This document shows positions 37,878-51,156 of a stretch of 64,000 bases of DNA, piece by piece. The notes beneath the pieces are model-generated. The model did not search any database and was not told where the DNA came from. It saw nothing but the letters and a program-made list of their open reading frames with translations. Origin of the DNA: Bombus terrestris (taxonomy: Eukaryota > Arthropoda > Insecta > Hymenoptera > Apidae); contig NC_063276.1 in the NCBI RefSeq assembly GCF_910591885.1, positions 6,448,001 to 6,512,000 of the forward strand. The letters run 5' to 3'. Position 1 is the first letter of the stretch; the number at the start of each line of letters is the position of its first letter. Both the position numbers and the translations under genes were made by a program.

Positions 37878-38834
37878 GTTATAATATTCGATTATCGTGA
37901 TTCTATTGGTGAAATTTAAACTAATCTGAAAAAAAGAAAAGATATATTTATACAAATTACGAGATACTAATATATATTTCGCAGAGATGATAAAATTTTT
38001 TAAACAGTAGATTATCCATTATGTTAATAAACCTCAAAGTTCGGTGGCGTCGTGCGTGGTAATCGCGAAAGAAGGCGAGGAATGCGAATGCCGTTATCAA
38101 TCGCCAGCGCGAGTTTCCTCGCAGTATTAGCTTCGTGCGACTTTTAACGATTTGCATTCCTCGACGCGCTGGCAAATTCTTCTAGTCGACTTGGAAACGA
38201 AGTTTAACTTGCCTGAAATGAAAATTAATGCCCGTTGAACATCGCGTTCGCCCTTCAGTTATAAAACGCGCGTCCAGTTCCGGCTGATAAAACGGCGCGG
38301 CTATTTCGCTAACCGAACTTAGTTCTCACTAAATATTTTTTACCCGACAATGGCCGTGAATCAGCATTTCACAAAGCAGCATTAACCACTAACAATGCGA
38401 AATCTAACCCAGTTCAAAGGGTCAACGAATCGAATCTCTCGATAACCGTAGCGTGAAAGTGAACCTTTTGTAGATGACAGATTATAAAGATGCGGAGTAC
38501 AAGATTTCTATTAATATACAAAAAGAATTGAATTGCCAGAAATCCATAATTAATCACAAGAGCAGAACCTTGACGAGACACATATAAGTTTTCATGTATA
38601 TATAAATACATAGAAATTTCTATGTACCTGACAAGATTGTACGTTGTGTGTATGAAGTCTCTAACACTCAACTCGATCGATAAAACGATAGAACTTCGTG
38701 AGAAACGAAAGATTGAAAAAATCATATGGGAATTGAGAGAGATGGAGTTTAAGAGAATCGAATCCACCTGATTTTTGTTATTTTATTGTATATTCAATAA
38801 GTGAAAACCTGCCAACATTGCTATAACAGTTCCC

Positions 38835-38924
38835 AGAAGTTGGTACGAAATCGAGTTTCTCCATTATATACCGAAATCTCTCTGGAGATATACGTGCACA
38901 ATAGGTTTTCCATGACCAACTTCT
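38835..38924. repeat. 90-bp inverted repeat able to form an imperfect hairpin
   Basis: AGAAGTTGGT (38835-38844) is perfectly complementary to ACCAACTTCT (38915-38924). After a small internal loop GAAA (38847-38850) can pair with TTTC (38907-38910), and near the tip ATCTC (38876-38880) pairs with GAGAT (38885-38889). The middle of the stem pairs poorly. The size fits a microRNA precursor, but the pairing is weaker than usual and no known microRNA sequence was recognised. Confidence 0.35.
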
Positions 38925-39484
38925 AGTTGGAACGTGTTAAATGCTGATCGCTGGACACGATACCCACCTTGGACCACGTCGTTGTATCAAGAGCCTTTGA
39001 TATTAAGCGGGCAGAACTTAGAAAGCTATTAAGGCCCGTTTAATTCATCGTCCTTTCGGCTTTCGAATTTCGTCACCGGTGACGAGTGACGTCAATTTTC
39101 AGATATTATCGTGATACTAAATACCGCGTTACTTAGCGTTCCTTATCAAGACCAGGACGAAGGGTGTTAGATAATAACGTTTAACACTAATTAACGATGT
39201 CTGCCGTACGAGGAGCCGTTTCCAGGCAAATGAAATATTCAACGATGAATCGAAACGTACACGCGCGTTGAAACGCTTATCGCTAGTAGCTATGGTAAGT
39301 CACGTATTCGGCAACAATGAAACAAGTAGCTTAAGAGGTTGAAAGCTCCGTTCCCATTATTATGGGATAAACTAGCAATCTGCTTACTGTTCAAGGTAGC
39401 TTCCTGATACAATGAGACGACGGGTGGTTTATGGACTATTCCACGAACAAATTTCTTTGTTTCCTTTATTGTCGCATTCGCGTC

Positions 39485-39509
39485 ATTAATTAGCTAATTA
39501 GTTAATTAC
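39485..39509. promoter_or_regulatory. Dense homeodomain-type TAAT/ATTA cluster
   Basis: ATTAATTAGCTAATTAGTTA, continuing ATTAC, holds overlapping TAAT/ATTA cores in 25 bases, including the paired TAATTAGCTAATTA arrangement. This is the usual core for Antp/Engrailed-class homeodomains. AT-rich chance clustering is possible. Confidence 0.28.
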
Positions 39510-40022
39510 TACGCACCAACGCGAGATTCACCAAGCATTCCGTTTGACGTGTATTAGTATAAAGGAATAACATTTATTTCAACGTATGTTTTACTCCAAC
39601 GTTCCTTTTGGCCTCGATCATTACGAACTTACTCTGCATGAATTTTAATTCGAACGTTAATTGCTCGCAGCAGCAACAGTAGCTTGTTGCCCTCTATTCT
39701 TCTATACTTATTAATGTTTTAACGGTAACAAGCATTTGCTTAATTGCCAACTAAGCCAACCGATTGAATATTAATAAGGCTCTATTCAACGCTATTATTT
39801 TATCACTGTACCATAGTGTGTAGTAATTATCCTATAACAAACGTATCGTTACGAACACCAAGTAAATTTCACATAGAAGTTAATCTTGATCGAAATGCAC
39901 TGCAGTAGAGGAAAATGGGTCATTGTCTGTCAGCGATATTAATTAAACTCTTTTGCTATCACGCGTCATACATATGTAACGCATACTAAAAACCGCTTGG
40001 ATTGTGAACTTGTCATTTATTT

Positions 40023-40046
40023 TTATTATTATTATTATTATTATTA
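40023..40046 (+). repeat. (TTA)8 microsatellite
   Basis: Eight perfect TTA units followed by TATATATC. Confidence 0.92.
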
Positions 40047-40174
40047 TATATCTTACGCTAAGTAACATGTTGATAATTTGAAACTTGGTTTGTGGATAGC
40101 GACTTTTTTCTTAAACGGCCACAGCGAAAGGGTTAATGAAGGAAGTATCCACTGTTTCGTCAGATTCTCTAAGA

Positions 40175-40420
40175 ATATACAGGATGTAATTATACAGGGT
40201 GTGGCCCTCATTTAGAAGCATGCTGCGGGTAACTTTTCTACGCGAAAAATAAGTTGGAAATGCAGGAAAAAATTTTTCATTTGACGCTTCGCTGTAGGGA
40301 GAATCGAGTTAAAACATATTTAATCTACAGTTGGTTCGGTAGACGTGTACTCGACGCATTTTCAAACTCAATTTTCTCGAAAACAAGGATCGGTAAAAAA
40401 AAGTAACCATCCTAATAATA
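40175..40420 (+). mobile_element. Probable repeat fragment with TACAGGGTG-type end
   Basis: TATACAGGATGT (40177-40188) is followed at once by TATACAGGGTGT (40191-40202), two near-copies of the TACAGGGTGT end seen on the 35.4-kb element. Downstream comes TTTTCAAACTCAATTTTCTC and a run of A, of the style seen in dispersed insect repeats opening with this motif. No right-hand inverted end was found. Family membership is a recollection of motif style, not an alignment. Confidence 0.3.
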
Positions 40421-40611
40421 TATTCTTCTTTTTATATAAAAAATAAAGAACGGTATATTAACTCTTAGAGAAGCTGAATTTTCGCGAGCAGTACTCTATT
40501 TAGGATGCACATTCTTGCATTTGCTCTCGACAAGGAGCCGCTGGTAAAACCAACAGGGGGCCGCGTCACATTGTCCCGAGCGAAATCACAAACCCGTCTA
40601 TTTCATCATGC

Positions 40612-40632
40612 TTATTATTATTATTATTATTA
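40612..40632 (+). repeat. (TTA)7 microsatellite
   Basis: Seven perfect TTA units, same orientation as the (TTA)8 run about 570 bases earlier. The two runs bracket the TACAGGGTG repeat fragment. Confidence 0.92.
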
Positions 40633-40644
40633 ACGTCGATGCAT

Positions 40645-40686
40645 CCACGATGAACCGACTGATATCGCGTTTTCATGGGAGTCCAG
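40645..40686 (+). other. Candidate splice donor with short upstream frame
   Basis: GTCCAG|GTGAGT (GT at 40687) fits the donor consensus perfectly. ATGAACCGACTG just upstream opens a frame that stays open through the donor (about 12 codons). A tiny coding first exon is possible, but the preceding (TTA)n and lack of any downstream exon make chance more likely. Confidence 0.13.
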
Positions 40687-40699
40687 GTGAGTCCTGATT

Positions 40700-43600
40700 G
40701 TGTACGCTTGTCTAAAAATCGCGAATCTCGAGCGGAAACGAGATAAGCCAACACTCCGGTAAATAGAAGGTTCTTCGATGCCCCGAACAGCAAGAGGAGA
40801 CAGGATTTTCGTCATTTATAATATCGTGGCGTCGTTTGGAGACGTATTCGTTCGGAGACCTCGATCCGGAGTTTCTCGTGCGAACGATCTCTCTCGAATA
40901 ACGATCAACGCTGCTCTTTCGACACGGCGCGATATGCATTTCGATCAGCGTGTATTTCGAAACGCGAATCGACGTCGCGTTCTCTGGAATGAAGAAAAGC
41001 AACGGATTTCGCTGGATGGAAATCGCATCGTCATGATGCTCCTATCCATTCTCGAATTCTCGCAACTCGAGTTTTCACTCGTCCCGATAGCGTTTCTTGT
41101 TGATTTCCAGTAAAATCTAAATTTAATTTAGTCTCTAAGGTTTCGATGATACGTTCGCTGGCGTTATCAGATGTCTTGATACTTGAACCCTTCTGAAGAC
41201 ACATCGATCGGGCTTTATAAACTGCGAAGCAGAAAATACGATGATGTTGTTAGATATCATTTTTCATTTTGGAATTTGCCATTATTCGTGCCGTCGTCTT
41301 GTAACAAAATAAACTCGTGGGAGTAAGAAATCGAGAATAGTGAACAGAAGGTGGAGTTGATCAGCTTGATTTCTGAGAAATTCGCGCTTATGTTAAAGTT
41401 TGCGACCAATTCACCATAATAATCATATAAGAGTGAGAGATATGATCGTTCTTTTAAATGCGAGAGAAATCTATAGAGAGAAAGAGAGAGAGAGAGAGAG
41501 AGAGTAACGAGCACTTCTGCATCGGAGACCCGTTCTAAATTAATTTTTCTTGGAGAAATGCTGCCAAGTTTCATTGTTTCGTTCCACCTTCAGCCGGTAT
41601 CAATCACTTACGAATACACTAGCCTGTCGTATACCAGAGACTTTTCTTATCCACGAAATTAGAACTGCGGAGGATCATAAATTACTCGACAACGTAGTTT
41701 GGCGTGGCAGCCACCGATTCTTCTTCCTGTTTATCTCCTTACTTCTTATACTACAGCCGTCGGTTTTAAAACATACGACGGATTCCAAATGCCAAACCTC
41801 TGGCAAATCTATCGATTATGTTTCTTTTTTTTTCTGAATCAAATTCTATTCTATCTACATTTGTCCAGTCTCTCTGACAAAGCATATGAATATCAGAGAT
41901 TTCCAGAATACCAGAGTACGATAGCAAAGTAAATCTCCGCCAAAAATTCGTGCATCAAGTCGATGTTTACAATAGGCCGCTGCACCATGACGCATGTACT
42001 ATTAACGAGTTAGCCCAAGTTTCCGGGAAATCGTGTTTATCCAGTATCACCAGCAACTTCTCTCCGGCTAGAATTGTGCAGAGGCTCGTTTGTATTCGCG
42101 GACACGAAAAAATAGAGGCGCGAGTACGCTGCAGGGCGTGCTACTTTCGCGGCATTCACTCGGCCTGATCGATACGTCGGAGGCCGTGACACTTGCCGTG
42201 CCGTGCAAAACCTCCCGTCGAGAATCGTTTCGCGTTTGCCCTCAGGCACGCTGTTGGACGCTCTTTAAAGCGTTTCCCAGCCATCCGAAAGTTTCACGAA
42301 TTAAAATTTGATCGTTTTCGTTTTTAAATGACTTCCTCCTTCTTAGATGCCATTGAGTCTACAATCGAAAAGTTGAAAAGGTAAACGATGCAAATGTCAG
42401 AAGCAAAGATTCTTTTATTAGTTTTAGCCTTGCCATTTGAGCAGTTTGAAATTTTCTGCGTTCACAACGTTTACAAATTTAGAAGAGGAATAAGTAGTTG
42501 AATTTACTTATTTATCTACACTCTCGCAGAAACGTTTGGAGCGTGTTAATATTTCAGATATTTATTAATGGTAGCTTAAATATATGATTTATTTAAAAAA
42601 ATATAGCAAGTTTTGCATATAATTATTAATTCGTCATTGATTTGTACATTTTGTTCGAATTGAGATATTATTAGTACGCGATGATGATATATATCAAATA
42701 CTCGAATAATCGATAATATAGAAATATAGTACAGATGTCCGAATGAACTCTACCATTCCCAAGGCCTGAATTTTCATCCGTAATACTATTTTTTTGCGAG
42801 CACACGTCAAAATGGGGACATGTGCGGTGGATTGCGGTTGAAAATGCGGCTGCACGCAACAAACGAGTGATCGCGGTCGCGCTTCTTGTCTGGCTATAAT
42901 AATTAAATAGTGAGAATGACGGGAGGTGCGAATGGGCGCGATCGTGCGAAATAAATTGATCAGTCGATGGCTGAATTCTCGCGGAGATTAACAAGGTTAC
43001 CGAAGTCCGTCGATTAAACCTAATTTGCGATAAAACAGGCTCGTCCCCCGGGAATTTTACGTGCTCCTATGCACCGACAGAATTGCCACATTGCTCGTGG
43101 AAAATTTGGCTCGAGGACACAAACCGAATTACCATTCCTTCCGTGTAACGATCTGATGGAAGATTAGGGGACTCTTTCAATTTTTAACTTTGCACGTACT
43201 GATAAAACTTGGAAATGATATATGCAAAGCTTGTTTTATACAAACATTGCGTGACATCAAGGCTAAACTGTAAGCCTGGATATATAATTATTATAATACA
43301 TCTATAACTGAGTCTGCTATGTAATTTTCAAGTAGCGTTAGTTGCATAGTCTGGATCACGGTAAATTCCCAAGTGTGTCTATACTTAGCATTAACAGTTA
43401 GTCGTTATTCGATAAGGCAACCTACACACATAAGTACTATATACATTAACTTTATACGAGATGTTGGTAATTGTGTCAAATTATCAAGGAAATGATTAAT
43501 GGGGTAAAATTTTGTATTCATGCGAGATAACGATCCAAAAATTTTGTAAAAGCCATTTGAGAAAGTCATAATGAAGAGTTACGAACATTAAAAGTTAAGA

Positions 43601-45047
43601 ATTACGCGTCGTTCCCGACAATTCTCTCCATCTAAACCTCATCGAACAAATTTTACGAAGCTAAAGCCTAAAGCTTAGTAGATGACAAATTCAAAATATA
43701 ATAACCAGTACTTTAAAAACCACTATTTTTCATGTTAATAATCTGCAAGAAGACTCCATAACTAAACTCACTGGAAGAACGATTTCGATAATACGTGATT
43801 AGTTGAAAAGATATTGGATTTCGAAAAAAAAGCATGATTCATCTAGTCTTTCTCCTACGATCTTCAATTCCTAGAAGCTTTATTAACCTCCTAATAATAT
43901 TTCAAGTTTTTCTCATTCTCTGTAAGCGATCTAACACTTATGGGCGAGGAGTAACGTGTTTCTTCTAACTCGCATACATTCAAAACTTCCATTTAATCTC
44001 TCGCGTACACGCGCAAATAGGGCGCGATTCGCAGACGCTCGAATTCCGCGCCAATTAATTCCAAGCATCCAGAGGGTCTCGAGGAACATAGTCCGATACG
44101 AGGCAACAAAACAAACCGAGGAACATTTACGAGCACGTACACCAGCTGCGAACTGGCAAAAGACACGCGGACGTTCCAGGCTCCATTAAATACCGCGAAC
44201 AGGTCGTAAACTTGAATACGGCCTTTTCATCTTGCCTGCACGGCTGCGGCGAAAAGAGGGTGGCAGGTGCCGTTCCCGGGCTTTCTTCACCTCCTAGCCG
44301 CCCCTTCAGTTTACAGATAAGGTTCAGAAGCCGCTTGTCATCGGCATTGTCGAGATATTTTTCCGACGTCATCTGACATAAGATACGAAGCAACAATGTC
44401 GTTCCATTCTTATCGTCCTGTGTCGCCTTAGGAGTTGCTCCCCCGCGGAATCCTTTAGCTGTAGGTGTCCCATTTTCTGTCCCAAATACCCATAAAATTT
44501 AGTGCGATATTCGATACCGAACAGTCTTTAAAAATCTGATAGTAGTGGAAGCATTATCGAGTAACCTCATGGAAAACATATTAACATACATAGGGCGCGT
44601 AGTAAAATCACACAGCAGATGATTCTTTATGTGAAAGTAAGCTGAAAATGTAGAATAAATCTTTTTCTAAAGGCTCGTGTTTGAGATAGTGGATAAGTTA
44701 ATCGACAGTTGGTGTGCTATGTGTTTTTGACGAGTTTTTAAATACGAGATTTAGATTTTCATTGCCGATCATCTCCAAGAATTTGCGATTACGTTTCCAG
44801 TAATACGATTTTCATTTGCCGTGATAAATGCTCGTGAATTTCTTCCAGTAAATCGCATCCCACACAATAATTTCACCGTCTGTCGATATCCGACAATGAT
44901 CAAAGACGAGACTGCAGCTTGCAGATCGTCGATTCAAAGGAGCCGAAGACAATCGCCGAGCCACGGCTCAGTTCGAGATAAACTCGTAAACATATACGCG
45001 CGGATCTCATCGTCTCGAGTTCGTCGCAAATCGCGAGACAAACTTAC
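40700..45047. other. No gene recognised
   Basis: CpG-rich 40780-41060 and 42040-42260, AT-rich 42330-42720 and 43180-43900. No domain or RNA gene was recognised. Confidence 0.6.
41483..41504 (+). repeat. (AG)11 microsatellite
   Basis: Eleven AG units preceded by AGAGAGAA-type sequence. Confidence 0.9.
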
Positions 45048-45209
45048 CTGAGATTCACTTCGTCATTGGCTAAGTCGGAATTAAGATGCGGTTAATCTTA
45101 GCTAGAGCTAATATCTGTCAGCGCGCTTACCGATCATCCATGACTTTAAGGACTTCTACAGATCCATCGACCCGATGCGGAGTCATCAAAGGAGAACTGT
45201 GTTCTTACC
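45048..45209 (-). other. Cluster of three minus-strand splice-donor sequences
   Basis: On the minus strand CTCAG|GTAAGT ends an exon-like stretch at 45048, with TCG|GTAAGC at 45131 and TCG|GTAAGA at 45209 upstream. The first is a perfect donor. Upstream sequence is CpG-rich and non-repetitive. No recognisable protein is encoded, so if real this would be a 5' untranslated exon with alternative donors. Confidence 0.18.
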
Positions 45210-48200
45210 GAGAGATTACGATTTACGATCGCCGTGGATCTCGCTCTGGCTGACGATGGATCAGGATTTTTCCTCGGTTTACTCCAGTTGCTCAGTTTAG
45301 TTTACGTCCCATTGAAGGTGGAAGCGTTTCCGAATTTACGGTGACTGCTACAGCGAGGCTCTTTGTTACTCCCTGCTGTTGCATGTGTTCGATGCAACGA
45401 GAGTGTCGTATCGAGATCGATCCAAACTGTATCCATTGGGACAGTGTTTGGGAGAAAGAGGACTTTTGATCGAGCGGACAAAATTTTGGATAATTTGACA
45501 GGTACAAGAAATGAATTATTCTCCGCCTCGCGTTCTGTAACGACGATATTACCTGTAGGCAATATTTGTCCCGTTTACAGGGAAACAAAGTGTTTAATCA
45601 TCGTACTAACTGACTTGATAGGTTTCAAAGACAGAATTGCAATCTTGAAGATCAGCTATTTATAACGATCTTTGGTGAGACATGTATAAAAGTGCTGATC
45701 TGTTACATGAAACAGGCACTTTGTTGGTACAATAAATGCTCAAATTCTATCGTCCAAATATATATATGTACAAAGAAATAAGAATAAAACAAAGCTAAAA
45801 GGGATAGGAACGATATCTAAATAAGAGAAAAATGAACGACACGAACTTATTGCACGAGCTAATACATTTATGTAAAAAAAAAAAGAAGAGACAAAATTCG
45901 AAAGAGCGTTTCATTGGGTGTTTTCCACGAGAAAGCGCTTCGATAGAGGCAACATCGCGTTTGATCGGCCATTTCTCCCCAGTGCGTATGTTTCAATAGT
46001 TAAAGGTAGTACGCGAGTGTCGCATTGCAGTGCTCTCATCCCTAAAATTGGAACTTGTATGTAGCCAGAACGACACGGTAGATGCAGTGGGCTGCCATTG
46101 TAAGGCGATGTCGTGATAATTTATCGCATTTCGAGCGCAAAATCAATTCGTTTCCACGGCGAAATATCTCATCACTGGTTTGAACCACGGTAGAAACCAT
46201 ACGGGCCGAGATTCAATAACGAAAATGATCTCACGATTATCCGGCTGGGGCCAATTACGAAAAGCAAATTCAAGGCTAGCCACGGTTTATTCGAGCAGGA
46301 ACTTTAAGGGGAACAAATAACGTTTTAACGAGACGTTTAGCACGTGTTCTTCGAGAGGGAATATCATTCGAGAAGCAGAAATTGCACCTCTTTGTGCAAA
46401 TGAAAACGTATTCATTCGTGGCAGGAGAAATGCGGAAGAGTCTGAAATTAGAGCACGAAGAAAGAAAGAAATGGCACGGACACGAGAAAAATTATTAATC
46501 AGGAATAGAAATTAGAAATATATATATATCCTATATCTCTTACTTCCACCTTTTCATCGCCTTTCGTAAATTGGCATTAAGAAACCAGGACAAATCGAAA
46601 GATAGTCGTCGTCTATCAATCTTCATTTTATATCCATCAATCGTTTCGTTAATATGTAACTGAAAGCAAGGAACGGCCGAAGCCGATATAATAAATAGGT
46701 CTGCCCGTGACGCGATTTTTCTTCCATGATATTGAATAATCGATGTTCAACAGAGTTCGGAATAATCTTTCATCAAGCAGAAAGGCGTTGTCCCCTTTTG
46801 TTCTTTTAAACGAGGGGGTTTGCCTCCCGTGTGCACCGTAAACCGAATGGAGAAGAGGTTCGCGTGATTCACAAACGAAGCCAATTACACAACTTAGCAC
46901 GTAGGTTTGCAGCATGCTTCGTTCAGCGAATGGCCGAATGTGAAATTTCGGTGGCGTAGAGAAATTATCTTGTCTTTCCATCAGAGTTCAACTAGACGAG
47001 GATAAAGATCTGGTTTTATCGATTGTTTAGAGGAAACCACAATTTCCAAGAGCTTGTTTAAGCTTTCGAGGCTTTCGACTTCTCGGCTTCTTTTTGGATA
47101 GTTGATGTTTGAGTAGCTGTACGTTCAAAGTCGCTACAAAGTTGGAGATAAAGTTGCTCCGACGAAACAAGTTCCTTTCGACCAATATTCCTCGATGGCG
47201 ATCGATGTTTGATTGGACAATTTTCTATCAAACTTGCAGTAACTTTTCTCACTCACATTATTCTTCTCGTATAGAAAACGAATGCGATAAATATCGTAAC
47301 TGCTCTAACTTGTCGGCGAATTTAGGACGGTTTGCAAAACGCTCAAGTATGGTTTATGGTATCGAGACGGTGCTAGGCCAAGATGAAAGCTTTTCCTGTG
47401 AAAGCATACAAAATGATGAATCGCGTAAATTTTAGAAGGAGCGAACGTATTAAAAAATATATTATACGAGGTATATATATATATTCATCATAGATTTATA
47501 GAACTTTCTCAGGTGAAACTTAATTATTACTAACGCAAGTATTCTCATTTATTCCTTTGATAAAATAGATCGTTTCCTCTCTTGCTCGTCTCTGTATATC
47601 AACTATTCATTCCTCCTTTATGAAAGCGTCGATGTCAGTGGTGGTTAACGATGATATGTTGTAATTTTGGAAATTTCAATTAACGTGACGGATTCGAAAC
47701 ATCCGCATAGTGGTGAACGTCATTATATAGTATAGAAAGTAATTAATATTGATCCAGCGAATATTGCCAGACTTAAACTAAGTTGATAGTAATTCACTAG
47801 ACAAACAAATTATTCATATAAGCTCTCTAATATTCCGATAACGAGCTGCATATTGTTCAAATTCCCAAACTAATCCAATATAGATATCGATTTTCCTTGG
47901 TATTATTTTTTCTGCTGTAAGCTCGCACGTGCATAGTAATTCGATAATAATTACCGCTGATACTTTTAAGTCGATAAATTGCAGCGTCAAATTCATGGGC
48001 TGCGTAGGAAATATATATTCGAGTTATATGCAACAAAACTATTTACATAATAATGCAAAGTGTTGTACATGAAACGCAACATTGTCGGTGTTTCAAAGTT
48101 AAAAAGAAAGGATAATAAGCCTATCATTTTTTATAATTTTCCAGCATTGAGAAAACGAGACGCATTTGCATGCTTCTTGCTCGATTAAAAATAATTTTGC

Positions 48201-51156
48201 TGGTATACGAAAATGCTGGAAAACGTAGTCCGATAAATTCGAGAAAACTCCTTTCAAGTCTCTGATGCAACTCGACTGTTCGAGTAAGAGGATTTGCAAG
48301 AGTGAATTTTCGTATTTGTAGAATTTCGCATTTCTTAAACGCAACTTGTAGTTCGTCTACGACAGCAAGAAGTCTCGTTGAGAGTAAATCCGTCTGCAAA
48401 TCCGCACTTGGATGAATGAAGCGACTTAATCCCACTCGCGAAAACGCGGTACGACGTTCGCTACTTTGTAAACATGTCGTTGCACTGCGCTCACAAAAGT
48501 TGCACAGCCGACGCGAGCAAAGCGTTAGCGAAATCGAAACGGTAGTAAAGTTTTTAACGCGGTCGAAGGTTCAGGATCTCCTTCGTTTCGAACGTTCCCG
48601 GTTTATTTTCATGTAACAGTTGAACGTACTTCAACAGGAACGCGACTTGTGCAGCTGTTCGTAACGGGACAGAACGCGGAATGTACTATGTGTACGATAT
48701 GTAATAGGACGAAAATACAGGGCGTCACAAGGCGCGCTCGAAAGTTCGAGAGCTCGACGTCCTCTTTATTATTGCCGAGTGTATCTCATCGAAGCGAATG
48801 AAACTACAGTGGTTTACAAGAGTATTTAAATTTAGAAATATTCATACTTAATAATATAATGAATAGCTAAAAGATATACTTGCAGTAAATATCTTAGAGT
48901 TTCCAAACTTTAGCGTTAAAGCCATGACAGTTGGGGCTCGTTACAGCGATAGTGAAATTTCAAAATACTTCGCATAATACGCATAATATACACAGAAAGG
49001 GTTTCTACAAGTGTTTCTACAGCAATTTCTAAAACTGTATATAGATTCTTTTCATAGGCAATGTAGCAGAAAATATTGAAGTGAAATCCCTAGACGCCGA
49101 TTAACGCGTTTAATTTCTACTGGAGGCACGAAGCAATTAATTCTTCATCTACTTTCATGAGCTAGCATCCTCTCTCACGGTCGTAATTGAAATTCGATGG
49201 TTTATTAAAGGGTAGCTCGAGCAGCCAGCAACGACGCTGGAATTTTTATTAGCAATGTTAGCGCATACGGCTGCTACTGAAAACCGCGGATCATAATACT
49301 CTGGAGTATTCCGACATCGCACCATAAAAAATTGATAATCCCACGTTTCGATATTCCGAAGGATATTTTTGAAAGCATCCCGTGGCTTCGGGAGGACGTC
49401 GTAAAGACGCCGTTGGAACGAATCATTACGTGAAAAGTTTTCTAAGAGCGCGGATCCCGGGGATGTAAATTAATTTCATCGCTTGAGCTTTTCGCTCTTT
49501 CCACCGACGAACTTGCTCCGTTTATTTGGAAATTTTCTGGCCGTAAATCACGAGAACGGGGAAATTAAGAATGTTTTTTGCGAGATCGTCTTTGCATCGT
49601 CGACGAGAGCTTTCGCTATGACGATAATCGCCGAGCCTGTAATATTCCCGCCTATAGAATCTTCGCTCGCAGCGAGGAATCGAACACCAATTACGGGTTC
49701 AGTTTGCTTATTAATTTTCACGCAGATGAATTCAATGTCGCAACAAATAAGGGATAAATTGGCGGAACATTAATTAATATTCATAGGTAACACAGAACGC
49801 GGGCTCGAAATTACTGCCACGGATCTTGAATCCATTCGATTGTTTACGTGTAATGGCCGGCGTAACAATAGGAATATCTTCCACTCGGTGATCGCGCGCG
49901 CTGGTCTTCGAATAATGCTGCGAGCAATTAATTTTTTCTTTCCCCATTGTCTCCGCCTCTGCTTCGAAGAGTATCATTATCCGTGCCGTCTTTTCTCCGC
50001 TACCCGGAATGGAATATGCTTTCTTCCACTCAAGCTAGCCTCCTCCTACGGACAGTTCCATGGTGAAAAGCAATTTTTCGCCATTAGATGTCCCGTTTGA
50101 CATGTGGGGAGCGGCAGGAAAAGGACATTTCCTTCTGAATTTCAATCCTTCTGTCAGTTCTTCAGACTAGTTTTTGCTCCGTCGAATGTCCAACCGGCGT
50201 TTCATCAGCAGAGTCATTTGATACTTCGATTTCACTAGACGTCTTCCTCGTAATTCGATTAACATCGTTTGGTAACGAGAGCTGACCATCGTTATGGAAA
50301 AATTATCCAGGAGACTCGAGAAAAGTAGATGCGCGAGTATCTTCGATCGAATCTCAGTAGTGCATATCGATGATATATCATACGAGAGTAAAAAAGTTTC
50401 AATTTCACGAATATTTCTCGCTTCGCGCAAACATAATGGATCGCCATATTTTCCAGGCGAATTGTCCCCTCGACAGCTTGAAATTTCTGTTTCGTAAAAT
50501 CATCCTTTATTCCCTGGGCACACACGGTTGAAAATATCTTTCGCGCCCATGAATTATTACGACTGAATGCGTACACTCTATGATCGATTTCCGGTTTCTT
50601 CCTCGCATTTTCCAATCAACGTACAGTTCCATATTTTTCAAGGAGTTACCACCCCAAAGTGCCACGATTTTACGAGCGTTCATTTTCTGGCCCAAATAAC
50701 CGGAACATTCCGATTCCTGCATATTCACAGACGATTTCCTTGAAATTACCCACTCCGCAAATTTATAGTTACTCGAAATTTCTCCTTCGGTTAAACGACC
50801 CTTTTATCCGCCTAATCCAATCGACCGGATAATTCGAGACTCGCTACAAAGAAAAAGAAAGATATCTCGAGATATACGATCGTTCAACATTCGTGTTGCT
50901 CGCGATTAATTCCGAAGAATCGATCGAGCTTGTAAAAATTTGTACGTACAATGACTCACGACAGTATTTGAACGCTTATACTAGAAACATTTTACGGATG
51001 TATTATTCAAAAGATTTTGATATTTTATTGGCAATCTAACGAAACACGATCGCCATCATTATATTGGAAAAATTTAATAGCTATATGAAAATGTACAGAC
51101 AAGTTATTAGATATTTCGAAAATTCTGAGATTGATCACGTAATATCTACTAATAAG
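45210..51156. other. No gene recognised
   Basis: Three overlapping 85-100-codon frames at 45292-45665 lie on both strands without domains. A solitary TACAGGGCGTCACAA is at 48716-48730. AATACTCTGGAGTATT at 49295-49310 is a 7-bp-arm palindrome. Otherwise featureless. Confidence 0.6.
46518..46529. repeat. (AT)6 run
   Basis: Six AT units in AT-rich sequence; a similar (TA) run is at 47472-47484. Confidence 0.8.

Larger units (their letters stand above)
37878..40022. other. No gene recognised; CpG-rich 38030-38350
   Basis: TTATAAAACGCGCG at 38259 looks like a TATA box, but the nearest initiator-like word is about 60 bases away. The rest is AT-leaning and holds the hairpin and the homeodomain-site cluster. 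Confidence 0.55.

Noticed and set aside
45041..45052. AACTTACCTG, resembling the 5' end of U1 snRNA
   Set aside because: Similarity stops after the sequence complementary to splice donors, so it is a donor on the other strand, not a U1 gene.
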